Shown here: positions 21,349 through 30,468 of the stretch, one piece after another
Numbering within the stretch: position 1 is the first letter of the stretch
How the letters are laid out: the number at the start of each line of letters is the position of its first letter
NCBI GenBank assembly: GCA_028867335.1
Contig: JAGWGN010000010.1
Span: forward strand, 1 to 39,152
Origin: Microcaldota archaeon
GTDB lineage: Archaea > Micrarchaeota > Micrarchaeia > Micrarchaeales > CABMGC01
DNA: 39,152 nucleotides
Direction of reading: 5' to 3'
Notes under the pieces: model-generated
Seen by the model: the letters and a program-made list of their open reading frames with translations, nothing else
The model's database searches: none
Told to the model about the DNA's origin: nothing
Position numbers and translations under genes: made by a program

Positions 21349-23861
21349 ATTCCGTTCTTCTCCCTGAACTTCATGTTCGCATCGATTCTCTCAAGCGCCT
21401 GGTTGTATCCGCGCATCATGTCGTCCCTTCTGTTTTCCCTCTTTGAGAAGAACCGGACTATCTCCGCCTTTGTCTTCCTGTCGCTGACAAATGAGAGAGC
21501 CTCTGCAAAGCGCGAGAGCATGTGCGTCCCGCTGTCGTACTTGCCCATCAGCATCCTCCAGTTCTTCTTTGTCCAAGCCCAGTACAGATCTCGCCCGACA
21601 AGGTTTCCGGTGAGCCGTATCGGAATCACCATGGAGTCCTGCAGCCTCACGTCCTTTGAGTACGCGATCTTCAGCGCCTCTGAAAGGACCTTCCTGTCGC
21701 CAAACGCGGTGAGTGCGCCGAGGAACCTTCTCTGCTCCTCAGGGATCTGCGCCTTCTTGTAGCGCTCGAAGAAGAAGTTGAAGTTCTTCGGCCCCATGTT
21801 CCATGCGATTGTGGCGAAGATCGCGCCCTTTATGTTCGAATCGATCTCCTTTCCCCTCCTGTAGTGCTCGAAGAGCTTTTTTGACTGTGCAACTGTTTCT
21901 ACGTCCCTTGCGATTCCAAGGTTTGCTATAACCCCTCCCCTTAGGATCGTGTCTATCTCCCGCTCACCCTTCTTTTGGGTCCATCCAAGTATCCTGAGCT
22001 GGTCTTTGTTGAACCCCACAAACACTCCCTTAACGGCTTCCTCAAGGCTTGTGCCATATGTCATGTTGAATAGCCAGCCAAGGTGGCCGGAGATATTAGA
22101 GCTGAGCGGATACCCGAGCCCAAAGCAGTATTTCTCGACGAAATACAGGTAGCTTGAGAGGGGCAGCCTGCCAGACCTGACAAAGGAGAAGAGGTCGTTT
22201 TCAATCCCCCATGCATCAAGTGTGCCGAGCTTCTTCTGCTTTATCATCCTGCCCAGATGCTCAAGTATCGCGCCCTCGTACTTCACGCGATAGAGCCCCT
22301 TCTGCCCAAGGTTTAGCTTTATGAACGGTGAGCTGCTCCTTATCAGCTGCTCGCTTTTCTCCATGAGCAGCATACCCTCGCCCTTGTCGGTCAGGTAGTG
22401 AATAGGTATCGGCCAGTGGTCCTCCATGTCTTTTAGCAGCGTGAATCTCTTTTGGGAGAGCCTGAATCCTCCTGCAACCTTCTTCACCTCGACCACAGGG
22501 TGCCCAGACTTTGTAACCCAGCTGTGCATGAGCTGAGAGACCTTGAGGTTCTTCCCCTCTTTTTTTGCCTCCTTAGCTATCGCGTTCCAGAGGTCCTCCT
22601 TTGCAGCATTTGAGTAGGCGTGATCGGCGAGGTATCTGTGCAGCCCCTTCCTAAAGAGCGGCTTGCCGACGTAGTCCTCGAGCATATAAAGCACGCTCCC
22701 CCCCTTCTCGTAGCTTATCGCATCGAATATCGAGTCGATCTGGTCCGGAGAGTTTATGTGCACGCTGATTGGGTGGGTGCTCTCTAGCGAGTCCGCGGTG
22801 AATGCCGCGCCGAGCCCCTCGTCGATGTACTGGACCTCGAAGTCCCACTGCGGATAGACCTCGTCGATTGCCTTGCAGGCAAGGAAGGTCGCAAAGCTCT
22901 CGTTTAGCCACAGGTCGTCCCACCACTTCATAGTCACAAGGTCCCCGAACCACTGGTGGACTATCTCGTGCGAGATCGTCTCTGACGCCTGCTGCTTTAT
23001 CGCGGCCGAGCTCTGCTTTGTTATGACAAACGCAATCTCCCTGAATGTGATTGCCCCCCAGTTCTCCATCGCCCCTGCGGCGAAGTCGGGAATCGCTATG
23101 AAGTCAAGCTTTGGGAGCGGGAAGTTTATCCCGAAGTACTTTTGCTGCCAGTCGAGAAACTTGATCGCATACCCAAGCGACTCCCTCACCTGCTCGACCT
23201 TTCCTGGAACTGTGATCGCGCGAAGCCTGAGCTTTCCGAGCCTCCCCTCGATCGCCTCGTAGTTGCCGACAAAGAGGTAGAGCAGATAGGTCGACATCTT
23301 TGCGCTCTTCTCAAATCGCACCATCTTCTTTCCGCGATCAAGGTTGCTTGTCTCCTTGATCGGCATGTTGGAGATTGCGTCGAGTCCGCGGTCGATTATG
23401 AAGGAGACATCGAATGTCGCCTTGAATGAGGGCTCATCAAAGCAGGGAAAGGCGGCCCTTGCATTGGGAGCCTCGAACTGCGTGGTGAGTATGTGGCGCT
23501 CCTTTCCCCTGTGGGTGTACTTGCTGCGGTAGAACCCGTACATTCCGTCATTGTTTATGCAGGTCGAGGTCATCGCAAGCTGGATTTTTCCCGATACGCT
23601 TTTCTTGAATGTGAATGTGGCCTGGCTTGACTTTTTGTTTAGGGTTATCTTTGCCTCCTGCACCTTGCCGTTTGCAAAGACCGACCCGCCATCGAACTCG
23701 ATCTCCTTCGCATTGATCTTGATGGACTTGGTCGGCCTCTTCACGTTGCAGGTTATGTCCTCGAACACCTTTGTCTTGAAGGTCTTGAGGTCGGGAACGA
23801 AAACGAGCTTGTAGTTGATTGGGAGGACATTGTCGCCTAGAGTTTCGTGGCCTGAAGTCAT
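21345..23861 (-). CDS. M1-family zinc aminopeptidase (tricorn interacting factor F2/F3-like)
   Basis: The track starts at 23939, but a TATA box (ATATTATTAAGC, about 23888-23899) lies inside that extension and 33 bases from the ATG at 23861 (MTSGHETLGDNVLPINYKL), which I take as start (838 residues). Motifs are the exopeptidase signature GAMENWG (about 260) and the zinc site HEIVHQWFGDLVTMKWWDD with the third ligand in LNESFATF (HExxH-x18-E, about 295-318). A four-domain architecture is expected. It trims N-terminal residues from peptides made by the proteasome or tricorn. It is a cytoplasmic enzyme. Confidence 0.95.
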   Translation of the reverse strand: MTSGHETLGDNVLPINYKLVFVPDLKTFKTKVFEDITCNVKRPTKSIKINAKEIEFDGGSVFANGKVQEAKITLNKKSSQATFTFKKSVSGKIQLAMTSTCINNDGMYGFYRSKYTHRGKERHILTTQFEAPNARAAFPCFDEPSFKATFDVSFIIDRGLDAISNMPIKETSNLDRGKKMVRFEKSAKMSTYLLYLFVGNYEAIEGRLGKLRLRAITVPGKVEQVRESLGYAIKFLDWQQKYFGINFPLPKLDFIAIPDFAAGAMENWGAITFREIAFVITKQSSAAIKQQASETISHEIVHQWFGDLVTMKWWDDLWLNESFATFLACKAIDEVYPQWDFEVQYIDEGLGAAFTADSLESTHPISVHINSPDQIDSIFDAISYEKGGSVLYMLEDYVGKPLFRKGLHRYLADHAYSNAAKEDLWNAIAKEAKKEGKNLKVSQLMHSWVTKSGHPVVEVKKVAGGFRLSQKRFTLLKDMEDHWPIPIHYLTDKGEGMLLMEKSEQLIRSSSPFIKLNLGQKGLYRVKYEGAILEHLGRMIKQKKLGTLDAWGIENDLFSFVRSGRLPLSSYLYFVEKYCFGLGYPLSSNISGHLGWLFNMTYGTSLEEAVKGVFVGFNKDQLRILGWTQKKGEREIDTILRGGVIANLGIARDVETVAQSKKLFEHYRRGKEIDSNIKGAIFATIAWNMGPKNFNFFFERYKKAQIPEEQRRFLGALTAFGDRKVLSEALKIAYSKDVRLQDSMVIPIRLTGNLVGRDLYWAWTKKNWRMLMGKYDSGTHMLSRFAEALSFVSDRKTKAEIVRFFSKRENRRDDMMRGYNQALERIDANMKFREKNGI

Positions 23862-23901
23862 AGTATCACACATCTTTCCAATGCCAAGCTTAATAATATT
23901 C

Positions 23902-24465
23902 CTATGAGCTCTTCCACAGATCCCAGAACTGGCCCTCAAGCCGCTTTATCTCATCCCTGTCATAGGCGACTTCCACATGCTCGACGTTCTCGTGCTGCCC
24001 CCGATATGTCAGATTCGCGGATCCCCGTATCGCCTCGTTCTCCGAGATGTAGAGCTTTGCGTGGACAAACTCTTTTGGTACCTTGAGGGTTATGTTAGTG
24101 GGCTTCTTTGCAGCGATGAACGCGGTTGCGATCGCAAGCAGCAGTATCACTGCGCTGAGCAGCCCGGCATAGAGGTAAATCCCAAAATAGTAGAGAAGCG
24201 AGTCTGCCACCGCAAATAGTAGAGTGGAGATCAAAAGGCCCGCGGGAAAGCGGCCTCTCTCGAGTAGCCTCTTTGCCGCAGGGTCAAGAGAGGAGGAGAT
24301 TATGTGGAATCTCTTCCCGCCACAGTGGCGCAGTATGTAGTTTGCATAGTGGGAATCGATGTAGGGGGATACGATCAGGATTTCCTTTCCGTTCTTGATC
24401 AGCTTCTCGATATACCTGTAGACGTTCTTGCCGGAGTAGGAAGGGGTCTTAAATATATCTAGCAT
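23902..24465 (-). CDS. membrane-anchored phospholipase D-like protein with one HKD motif
   Basis: The track start (24540) runs into the divergent gene. The ATG at 24465 (MLDIFKTPSYSGKN) lies about 27 bases after a box CAATTTATACC and is preferred, giving 187 residues. An N-terminal half-domain (EILIVSPYIDSHYANYILR) is followed by two transmembrane helices. A PLD motif then reads HAKLYISENEAIRGSAN, with Glu in place of the usual Asp. Only one HKD motif exists, so an active enzyme would need dimerisation. It could be a nuclease or lipid phosphodiesterase; a Nuc-like membrane-bound dimer is plausible. Confidence 0.78.
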   Translation of the reverse strand: MLDIFKTPSYSGKNVYRYIEKLIKNGKEILIVSPYIDSHYANYILRHCGGKRFHIISSSLDPAAKRLLERGRFPAGLLISTLLFAVADSLLYYFGIYLYAGLLSAVILLLAIATAFIAAKKPTNITLKVPKEFVHAKLYISENEAIRGSANLTYRGQHENVEHVEVAYDRDEIKRLEGQFWDLWKSS

Positions 24466-24501
24466 AATTGAATTAGCCGAGAATGGTATAAATTGATTTT
24501 C

Positions 24502-25464
24502 ATGGCTTCTAGGCAGGACCGCAAGATTGAGCTCGCTCACGAGTTCTTTGCAGACGAGTACGTTGACTACACTGTCTACTCAGAGCTTGCAAAGGGCGAA
24601 CGACACAGGGAGCTGAGGATCCTATTCGAAAGGCTCGCCAGAATGGAGCGCGGGCACATGATAGTCTGGGAGAAGATCCTCATGGAAGCGGGAGCGTTTC
24701 CCAAGAAGCCGATGTTTGTCCCCCTTAGGGTCCTTGGGTTTAGGATGGTGAAGAGGATACTTGGCCCCTCGTTTATGACCAAGCTGCTTGAGAGGCACGA
24801 GATAGGAGGGATCATCGCCTACGAGCAGGCCGTGGACTCAGGAGTGTTCGGCTCGTCAAATGTCAAGTCGGTCAATGAGATAATAGTGGAGGAGAAGACC
24901 CACGAGCGAAATTTGCTTCGCGAGGTCGAGTCCAACAAGGGAAGCCTTGCCTACATCAACTCGATAGTCCTCGGGCTCAGCGACAGCCTGGTGGAGGTGC
25001 TCGCCGCGGTAACCGGGATCGCCGCGTTCGCCACCTCGCCTGCAATAGTGATTGTTGGTGGGATAATAGTCGGTGTCGCGGGTACATTCTCCATGGCAGG
25101 GGGAGTCTACCTCGCCTCGAAGTCGCAGAACATAGTAACAAAGGCGATCGAGGAGGGCTCGTCGCAGAAATCCGCGATGACCGAGCCGTCCAAGGACGCA
25201 TACTACACAGGGGTGTTCTACTTCATGGGGGCGCTCATCCCGATCATCCCGTTCCTGCTGGGTTTCAGCGGATACGAGGGGATACTTCTCGCAGTGGCGC
25301 TTGACGTGGTAACGCTCGTCTTCGCATCTACTGTGATTGCAATCGTGAGCGACACGAGCATTCGGCACAGGACGCAGGAGATGGTGGCGGTAACGCTTGG
25401 CACTGCCCTGATAACCATCGTCATCGGCACCATAGCAAGGGTCTACTTCGGAGTTACGATCTGA
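24502..25464 (+). CDS. ferritin-like domain fused to VIT1/CCC1 transporter (MbfA/Er-VIT1 type)
   Basis: The ATG at 24502 is preferred over the track's TTG at 24493. The 320-residue product has an N-terminal rubrerythrin-like four-helix domain (about 1-145) with metal-site patterns FADEYVDYTVYSELA, MERGH and EEKTHERN. The C-terminal VIT1 domain reads VLGLSDSLVEVLAAVTGIAA, GTFSMAGGVYLASKSQ, then three more helices. Er-VIT1 proteins oxidise and export or sequester Fe2+ (or Mn2+) to limit oxidative stress. It is an integral membrane protein with the ferritin domain in the cytoplasm. It converges on the surface-protein gene with a 4-base gap. Confidence 0.92.
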   Translation: MASRQDRKIELAHEFFADEYVDYTVYSELAKGERHRELRILFERLARMERGHMIVWEKILMEAGAFPKKPMFVPLRVLGFRMVKRILGPSFMTKLLERHEIGGIIAYEQAVDSGVFGSSNVKSVNEIIVEEKTHERNLLREVESNKGSLAYINSIVLGLSDSLVEVLAAVTGIAAFATSPAIVIVGGIIVGVAGTFSMAGGVYLASKSQNIVTKAIEEGSSQKSAMTEPSKDAYYTGVFYFMGALIPIIPFLLGFSGYEGILLAVALDVVTLVFASTVIAIVSDTSIRHRTQEMVAVTLGTALITIVIGTIARVYFGVTI

Positions 25465-25468
25465 TCCC

Positions 25469-27118
25469 TCACTTGTTTCCCTTCTCCTTTTTTGCAGGAA
25501 CCCTCTTCGCCGTGATCTTAGTGATGAAGTTGTCAAGAGGGGGAATCCTCTTTCTGAGAACCACAGCCATCGCGACTATCACCACAATGCCGCCGATTAT
25601 GTAGAGGCCGGAGCCGCCCGAGCTGCCGCCAGACGGGTTTGTCAATCCGACAACCGCGTAGTAATTCTGCGAGCTGCTGTACTGCTGGCTCGTCGCGCCG
25701 TTTGGCTGCGACCACTGCTCGTACACTGTCACCGGATAGCTTCCGCCGTTGCCCTGCGCATCGACGTTCACGTAGAACGTGACGTTCGCGCTCTGGCCGG
25801 GAGCTAGCTGCGCAAGGTACTGGTTTGGCGATGCCGGGACTATCGGGTAGATGCTCTGCAGGCTAAAGGTTACCTGCTGGGCCGTCTGACCGCCGATGTT
25901 TTTTATTCTAAATGTGAGCGGCACATATGTCGCCCCAGGAAGCAGCGTTCCGCTGACGCTGGTCACATTGTATATCGCGGAGTTCTGTAAGGTCACGTTC
26001 AGGTAGAGGGTCTTCTGCACCTTTGTCTGGTAGTTTGCATTCGAGTAGCTAAGCTCCACCGGAATCTGGTAGTGGGTCTTGTTGTCGTACTTGCTAGCTG
26101 ATATGAAGACCGCCTGGGTCTGGGATGCTCCAGGCTGCATCGTGCCTATGAAGATGCTGGATGCGGAGCTGCCGACTGTTATGTTCTGGGTCCCGATGAA
26201 GCTCACCGTCACGTTCTTTGCAACCCCAAGGCCGATGTTTTGTATCGAGACGCTGAGCGTCTGGTTGGACCCCGCGTAGAGGGTCTGAGGGGCTGAGGAG
26301 ACTATGCTTGGTATCAGGTTTGGCGCATTGATGATCACGCTGATCGGCACATTCACTATTGTTGTGACGTTCGAGCCGTACTGCGTGGAGTACTTTAGCC
26401 TGACTGGTATGTAGTTTTGCCCGGGCGTCATCGTGCTGTTTGCCTGCAAAGTAGCTGCCGCACTTGCGGAGGCGCCACCCCCAACGGTTCCCAGATTGAA
26501 TGTGGGCGTTCCTGATACCGTGAAGTTTGATCCGTCAAGCACCGTGATGTTCACGTTTGTCGCCGAGGCTGTTCCGGAGTTGAACGCGCTTATGTCTATG
26601 GTAGACTGGCTTCCCGGAACCACGGTGGTGACTGGGTTTGCAGTAAGGGTTATGCTCGGCGCTCCGCTTATGTAGAAGGTTATTGGGATGTTTGAGGAGG
26701 CCGCAAGATTGGTCGAGCCTCCGCTGGACGTTGCGCTTATCTGGTATGATGCAGTTACGTAGAGTGTGTATGTTCCGGACTGGACATTCTTTGGGACGCT
26801 TAGGTGGTAGCGGAAGAAGTACCCTATTCCCCCGTAGAGGCCGGGGCTAACCGAGGTTATCAGCTGCGTGTCGATAGGGGAGTAGTTGAAGAGCGGATAG
26901 GTTCCGGAAAGTCCCAAATTCACATTCTGCAAAGAGCCGTACGAGTTGTATAGCTGGAAGGAGACCGTGAAGTTCTGGCCCGCAAGAACGGGCTGCGGGG
27001 TTATTGCAAGGTTTGTGACCGAGAGCTCCCCGTTTGCGCTGACCGTCCCCATCAACACCAGCATCATGCCGACTGCGGCAAAGGCCGCCACCATTCCAAA
27101 TCCGTTTTTCATTTCCAT
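25469..27118 (-). CDS. secreted, membrane-anchored CARDB/S-layer-like surface protein of the ABC operon
   Basis: The ATG at 27118 (MEMKNGFGMVAAF) is preferred to 27139, which overlaps the permease stop; AGGTG stands before it. The 549-residue product has a signal peptide ending near VSANGELS. About four Ig-like CARDB/NEW3 repeats follow, each with an L-x-x-G-x-N-x-T-[VL] start and an N-G/N-T-A midpoint (SAFNSGTASATNVNITV, SIQNIGLGVAKNVTVSF, RIKNIGGQTAQQVTFSL). It ends in one transmembrane helix (YIIGGIVVIVAMAVVL) and a basic tail. It lies downstream of an ABC-2 permease, so it may be the exporter's extracellular partner. The many N-x-S/T sites suit N-glycosylation. Confidence 0.85.
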   Translation of the reverse strand: MEMKNGFGMVAAFAAVGMMLVLMGTVSANGELSVTNLAITPQPVLAGQNFTVSFQLYNSYGSLQNVNLGLSGTYPLFNYSPIDTQLITSVSPGLYGGIGYFFRYHLSVPKNVQSGTYTLYVTASYQISATSSGGSTNLAASSNIPITFYISGAPSITLTANPVTTVVPGSQSTIDISAFNSGTASATNVNITVLDGSNFTVSGTPTFNLGTVGGGASASAAATLQANSTMTPGQNYIPVRLKYSTQYGSNVTTIVNVPISVIINAPNLIPSIVSSAPQTLYAGSNQTLSVSIQNIGLGVAKNVTVSFIGTQNITVGSSASSIFIGTMQPGASQTQAVFISASKYDNKTHYQIPVELSYSNANYQTKVQKTLYLNVTLQNSAIYNVTSVSGTLLPGATYVPLTFRIKNIGGQTAQQVTFSLQSIYPIVPASPNQYLAQLAPGQSANVTFYVNVDAQGNGGSYPVTVYEQWSQPNGATSQQYSSSQNYYAVVGLTNPSGGSSGGSGLYIIGGIVVIVAMAVVLRKRIPPLDNFITKITAKRVPAKKEKGNK

Positions 27119-27135
27119 ATTTCGACACCTAAATA

Positions 27136-28269
27136 TCATTCCTCGTTGGAGGAGTTGAACACCCTAAAGCTCATATACACCATCACCACCGCAAACACGC
27201 TGAGCACCCCGAGATTGAAGAGGAGGTTGTTTATAGGTATGAATCCCTGGAGCGTTATCGCCCTTATCACGGTGTTTGCATACGTGAGCGGGTCCACAAC
27301 CGAGATCGCGGATAGCCAGGAGGGAAGGCTCTGCGTCGGGAGTATGCCCCCTGAGATGAACCAGAGTGGAAGCCCGACCACCTGCGAGAAGATCGCGTAT
27401 GCGTCCACCCTCTTTATCTTTGACGCGATCATGACTGCGATAGCGATGAACCCGAGGCTCAGTATGACTGAGACAACCACAATGAGCGCAAGCGAGAGCC
27501 ATCCCCCTGCCAGCTGCGCGCCGTCAAGTATCCCTATGGTGAGCGCAAGGAAGGCGAAGAGTATCCCCTGGGTTGCGCCTGAGAGGATCCTGCTGAGCAC
27601 GATCGCGTTCTTGTTTATAGGGGTTATGAAGAATGCCTTCAGGTTTCCCATCTGCCGATCCGAGATCAGAGAGATGCCTCCCCCGAAGAGCGCGCTGAAC
27701 ACGACCACCATCGGGACTATCCCCCCGACAAGGAAGTCCTTGTAGCTTCCCTTTGATGCGTACAGGGCGTTTGACGAGACCTCGCCTGCGGGATTTTGCG
27801 GTATCTGGATCCCTCCTGGCTGCCCAGCCTGCACGTTGCTTGTGTACTTTGACGCAGCGCTGCTGATCAGCGGCAGCGCAAAACTTGTGACCGAGAACTG
27901 CGTGTTGCTGTAGTAAACCTGGACGCCCGGTGTGCCGGGCTGGGAGCTCGGGAATGTTGGAAGTATTATCACCACGAGCTGCACCTTCCCGTTTTTCAGC
28001 AGGTTCAGTGCGGTGGGCTGGTCGGTTATCGACGTTATCTGCAGGTAGTTGTTTGACTGCAGCGTGCCTATGAGGGAAAGCGACTGCGGGTTGTTTGCGT
28101 AATTGACCACGGCAATCGGGACGTTGAGTATTGAGGATCCGACGTTGCCAAAGAAGAGGATTATGACGAGGGGGAACATTATGGATCTGACAAGGTTGAC
28201 CCTAAGGTTGCTCTTGAAGATCAGCATCTCCCTCTTATACAGCGTCAATGTGTCCCCTAGCATTCCCAT
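27136..28269 (-). CDS. ABC-2 type transporter permease
   Basis: This 377-residue protein has one N-terminal helix (VRSIMFPLVIILFFGNVGSS), an external domain of about 150 residues (VPIAVVNYANNPQSLSLIG and following), and five more helices. These include the conserved MGNLKAFFITPINKNAIVLSR segment typical of ABC-2/DrrB permeases. Together with the ATPase gene one base upstream it forms an exporter. The substrate is unknown; drug, lipid or polymer export is usual for the family. Confidence 0.92.
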   Translation of the reverse strand: MGMLGDTLTLYKREMLIFKSNLRVNLVRSIMFPLVIILFFGNVGSSILNVPIAVVNYANNPQSLSLIGTLQSNNYLQITSITDQPTALNLLKNGKVQLVVIILPTFPSSQPGTPGVQVYYSNTQFSVTSFALPLISSAASKYTSNVQAGQPGGIQIPQNPAGEVSSNALYASKGSYKDFLVGGIVPMVVVFSALFGGGISLISDRQMGNLKAFFITPINKNAIVLSRILSGATQGILFAFLALTIGILDGAQLAGGWLSLALIVVVSVILSLGFIAIAVMIASKIKRVDAYAIFSQVVGLPLWFISGGILPTQSLPSWLSAISVVDPLTYANTVIRAITLQGFIPINNLLFNLGVLSVFAVVMVYMSFRVFNSSNEE

Positions 28270-28270
28270 C

Positions 28271-29290
28271 TCATCTACCCCCTCCCCTGCTTCCCCTCAT
28301 CATCGCGTCCATCCTCGATGAGGTGTCCTCGTGCGTGGTGTCCCTTGTCGAGGAGCCCGTGAGGGTCATGAAAACGTCGTCTAGCGTCGGCATGTGCATG
28401 CTGACTGAGGAGACCTTTATCCTCTTCTTGTTTAGCTCGGCGAGTAGCTTGGTCATTATCCTCTCCTCGTTTCCCACCTCGACTAGAGCGGTGACCTTGT
28501 CCACCTTTATCTCTGGCTTGAGCTTGAACACGGTCTTTAGCATGCTTGCGACTGCCGCGGCGTCGGCGTGGTCCTCGGCCACTAGCTCGAGTATCCTTCC
28601 GGTACCGACCACCTTCTTCAGCTCCGAGACGGTGCCTATCGCCTTTATCTTTCCGTGGTCGATTATCGCGATCCTGTCGCAGAGAGTATCCGCCTCCTCG
28701 AGGTACTGGGTGGTGAGTATGATTGTGACGCCCAGAGCATTGAGCTCCCTTATGTGCTTCCACATGTTGACCCTGTTCTGTATGTCGAGGCCGGTTGTCG
28801 GCTCGTCTAGGATCAGTATGCTTGGATGCTGTATCATCGACTTGACCAGCTCGAGCCTCCTTTTCATCCCGCCGGAGAACGTTCCTGCCTTCTTGTCGGC
28901 AAAATCGGTGAGCTCCGCCTCCTTTAGCGCCTCCGCTATCCTCTTGTTCCTCTCTGCAAGCGGCGAGACGTGGTAGAGCTCCGCGAATATCTCGAGGTTC
29001 TGCCTTGCGGTCAGATCCCCCTCCACCACGGTCTCCTGGGTCATGAGGCCTATTAGCTGCTTTATTCTCTCCCCCTCCTTCTTTATGTCGAGCCCGTTGA
29101 TCGTTATCTTGCCGGACGTGGACTTTATCAGCCCCAAAAGCATGTTTATCGTTGTCGTCTTCCCTGCGCCGTTAGGCCCGAGAAGCCCGAATATCTCTCC
29201 CTTCTTTATCTTGAAGCTTATGTCGTTCACCGCAGTCAGGGTGCCGAACTTCTTGACAAGCCTGTCGATCTCTATCGCGTACTCAACCAT
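28271..29290 (-). CDS. ABC transporter ATP-binding protein (DrrA-like)
   Basis: This 339-residue protein has Walker A GPNGAGKTT (38-46), a Q loop (MTQETVV), the signature FSGGMKRRLELV, Walker B ILILDEPTTGLD, and the H loop in ILTTQYLEEADTLCDRI. The C-terminal extension of about 100 residues (GRILELVAEDHADAAAVA, STRDTTHEDTSSRM) is of the DrrA type, where it helps bind the permease. Its ATG overlaps the end of the PadR-like gene by 8 bases, and the permease follows at one base, so the three are cotranscribed. Confidence 0.95.
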   Translation of the reverse strand: MVEYAIEIDRLVKKFGTLTAVNDISFKIKKGEIFGLLGPNGAGKTTTINMLLGLIKSTSGKITINGLDIKKEGERIKQLIGLMTQETVVEGDLTARQNLEIFAELYHVSPLAERNKRIAEALKEAELTDFADKKAGTFSGGMKRRLELVKSMIQHPSILILDEPTTGLDIQNRVNMWKHIRELNALGVTIILTTQYLEEADTLCDRIAIIDHGKIKAIGTVSELKKVVGTGRILELVAEDHADAAAVASMLKTVFKLKPEIKVDKVTALVEVGNEERIMTKLLAELNKKRIKVSSVSMHMPTLDDVFMTLTGSSTRDTTHEDTSSRMDAMMRGSRGGGR

Positions 29291-29639
29291 TGAGCTCCCC
29301 CTTCATCAGCTTGTTAACCTCGGTGAAAGACTTTATCATCGCCCTTCTGGATGCGATGACTATCTTCTTCCCCTTGGCAGTGTGCACATAGTGCTTCTGC
29401 GCCTGGGCGCCCTTCATCACCACCCTGCCTTTTATGAAACCCTGCTTCTCGAGGGAGTTTATCGCATTGTAGAGGTCGTTTTTTGTCAGCCCCTTGAACA
29501 TGAAGACCTTCTTGCTCTCGATCGCCTTGAGCAGCTCGTAGGGGTATCCTGCGTGCCTGCTGAGGTGGTTTAGGAGTATTATCTTGAGCATCTCGTTGCG
29601 CAGGCCCTTGCTTATTGTGGGCTCGGAATCTTTCGCCAA
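29283..29639 (-). CDS. PadR-like winged-helix regulator of the ABC operon
   Basis: This 118-residue protein has the winged-helix pattern ILLNHLSRHAGYPYELLKAI, then LTKNDLYNAINSLEKQGFIKG and the wing (KHYVHTAKGKKIVIA), with a final dimerisation helix. This fits PadR-type regulators, which commonly control neighbouring multidrug ABC exporters. The start appears to be a TTG at 29639, about 25 bases after an A/T box inside a 16-bp palindrome. This implies a leaderless message and autorepression. Confidence 0.85.
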   Translation of the reverse strand: MAKDSEPTISKGLRNEMLKIILLNHLSRHAGYPYELLKAIESKKVFMFKGLTKNDLYNAINSLEKQGFIKGRVVMKGAQAQKHYVHTAKGKKIVIASRRAMIKSFTEVNKLMKGELNG

Positions 29640-29657
29640 AATATCAACTAGCTTAAG

Positions 29658-29673
29658 TTTAAACTAGTTTAAA
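29658..29673. promoter_or_regulatory. 16-bp perfect palindrome, probable PadR operator overlapping the promoter
   Basis: TTTAAACTAGTTTAAA reads identically on both strands. It lies 19 bases upstream of the PadR start, just where its TATA box should be (AAACTTAAG adjoins it), and 14 bases before the divergent box at 29687. Binding there could block the ABC operon and perhaps influence the divergent gene. Confidence 0.65.
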
Positions 29674-29686
29674 ATTAAACCAATTA

Positions 29687-29743
29687 GATATATAAGCCTT
29701 CCAGATGCGTTTTAAACGATGGCTGGGAAACGCTTATAAAGCG
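29687..29743 (+). promoter_or_regulatory. two plus-strand TATA boxes before the gene at 29768
   Basis: GATATATAAGCC (29687-29698) and CGCTTATAAAGCG (29731-29743) are both good boxes. The second predicts a start near 29762, just before the ATG at 29768, and so argues against the longer ORF from 29705. The first might serve a longer transcript. Confidence 0.55.
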
Positions 29744-29767
29744 GGAGAGGGGAGTCTGATAGTTATT

Positions 29768-30409
29768 ATGGAGGTCCAAAAAAATCACGACCAGTGGGTC
29801 AAAAAGAAGTTCGCGTATGCGCTTTCCCAGGGGAACGAGGGAAGGCTCACCGAGGCCGTCCTCAAGAGGCTGATTGAGACGAAGGCGGAGAGGATATTTT
29901 ACGTGGGGTACTCAAGCAAGCCGCTCAGGGGGCTCGCAAACGTGCTCGTCAAGACCGCATACGAGGAGATGGCCGAATATGTGCACACGGGGAGCGAATC
30001 GAACACCCTTTTGGAGAGGAGAATGTTTTTCGCGGATCCGGAGATAATAGAGGCATGCAACAGCGTCGGCGAGACGTACGGCAAGCCGATAGTGTATGCG
30101 CTCAACGATATGTTCGATAGGCTCGACAGGAGCACGGAGAGAGTCAAGGAGGTACTTAGGTATGTCGGGCTGAGAAGGGATGACGCGGCCGCATACGACA
30201 TTCATTCGATGGAGCAGATAGCAAAGCGCTCAGATGCCCTAAACGAGATGTGGAGGAAGGGGGATAGGGAGAGGCTGATGGTAAATGTACTAATCGACAC
30301 CAGAAGGTATGAGGAGGAGATAACAGGCCTCGAGCAGCTTAGGGTTGACGAGGAGCTTGAGATGCAGAAAGCCGACCCGGACTGGTTCAACAATAACGCC
30401 CTCTACTAG
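29768..30409 (+). CDS. unknown 213-residue soluble protein
   Basis: The track starts at 29705, but the TATA box at 29731-29743 lies within that extension, so the ATG at 29768 (MEVQKNHDQWVKKKF) is chosen. The product is charged and alpha-rich. It has a possible Rossmann-like stretch (ERIFYVGYSSKPLRGLANVLV), a region reading FADPEIIEACNSVGETYGKPIVYAL, and an acidic C terminus (GLEQLRVDEELEMQKADPDW). I recognise no family. It is divergent from the ABC operon and upstream of the radical SAM gene, which has its own box. Confidence 0.65.
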   Translation: MEVQKNHDQWVKKKFAYALSQGNEGRLTEAVLKRLIETKAERIFYVGYSSKPLRGLANVLVKTAYEEMAEYVHTGSESNTLLERRMFFADPEIIEACNSVGETYGKPIVYALNDMFDRLDRSTERVKEVLRYVGLRRDDAAAYDIHSMEQIAKRSDALNEMWRKGDRERLMVNVLIDTRRYEEEITGLEQLRVDEELEMQKADPDWFNNNALY

Positions 30410-30468
30410 GCGGTAGTGCAAAGTATTTAAACCTCCGAAGCGTATTCTATATCGGTGCTTATCTGGTA

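Noticed and set aside
24856-25536. 226-residue minus-strand ORF
   Set aside because: It is the antisense of the ferritin-VIT1 gene, rich in Arg/His/Tyr as expected of a shadow frame.
28275-28763. 162-residue minus-strand ORF within the ABC ATPase gene
   Set aside because: It is a +1 frame shadow; the true frame has all ABC motifs.
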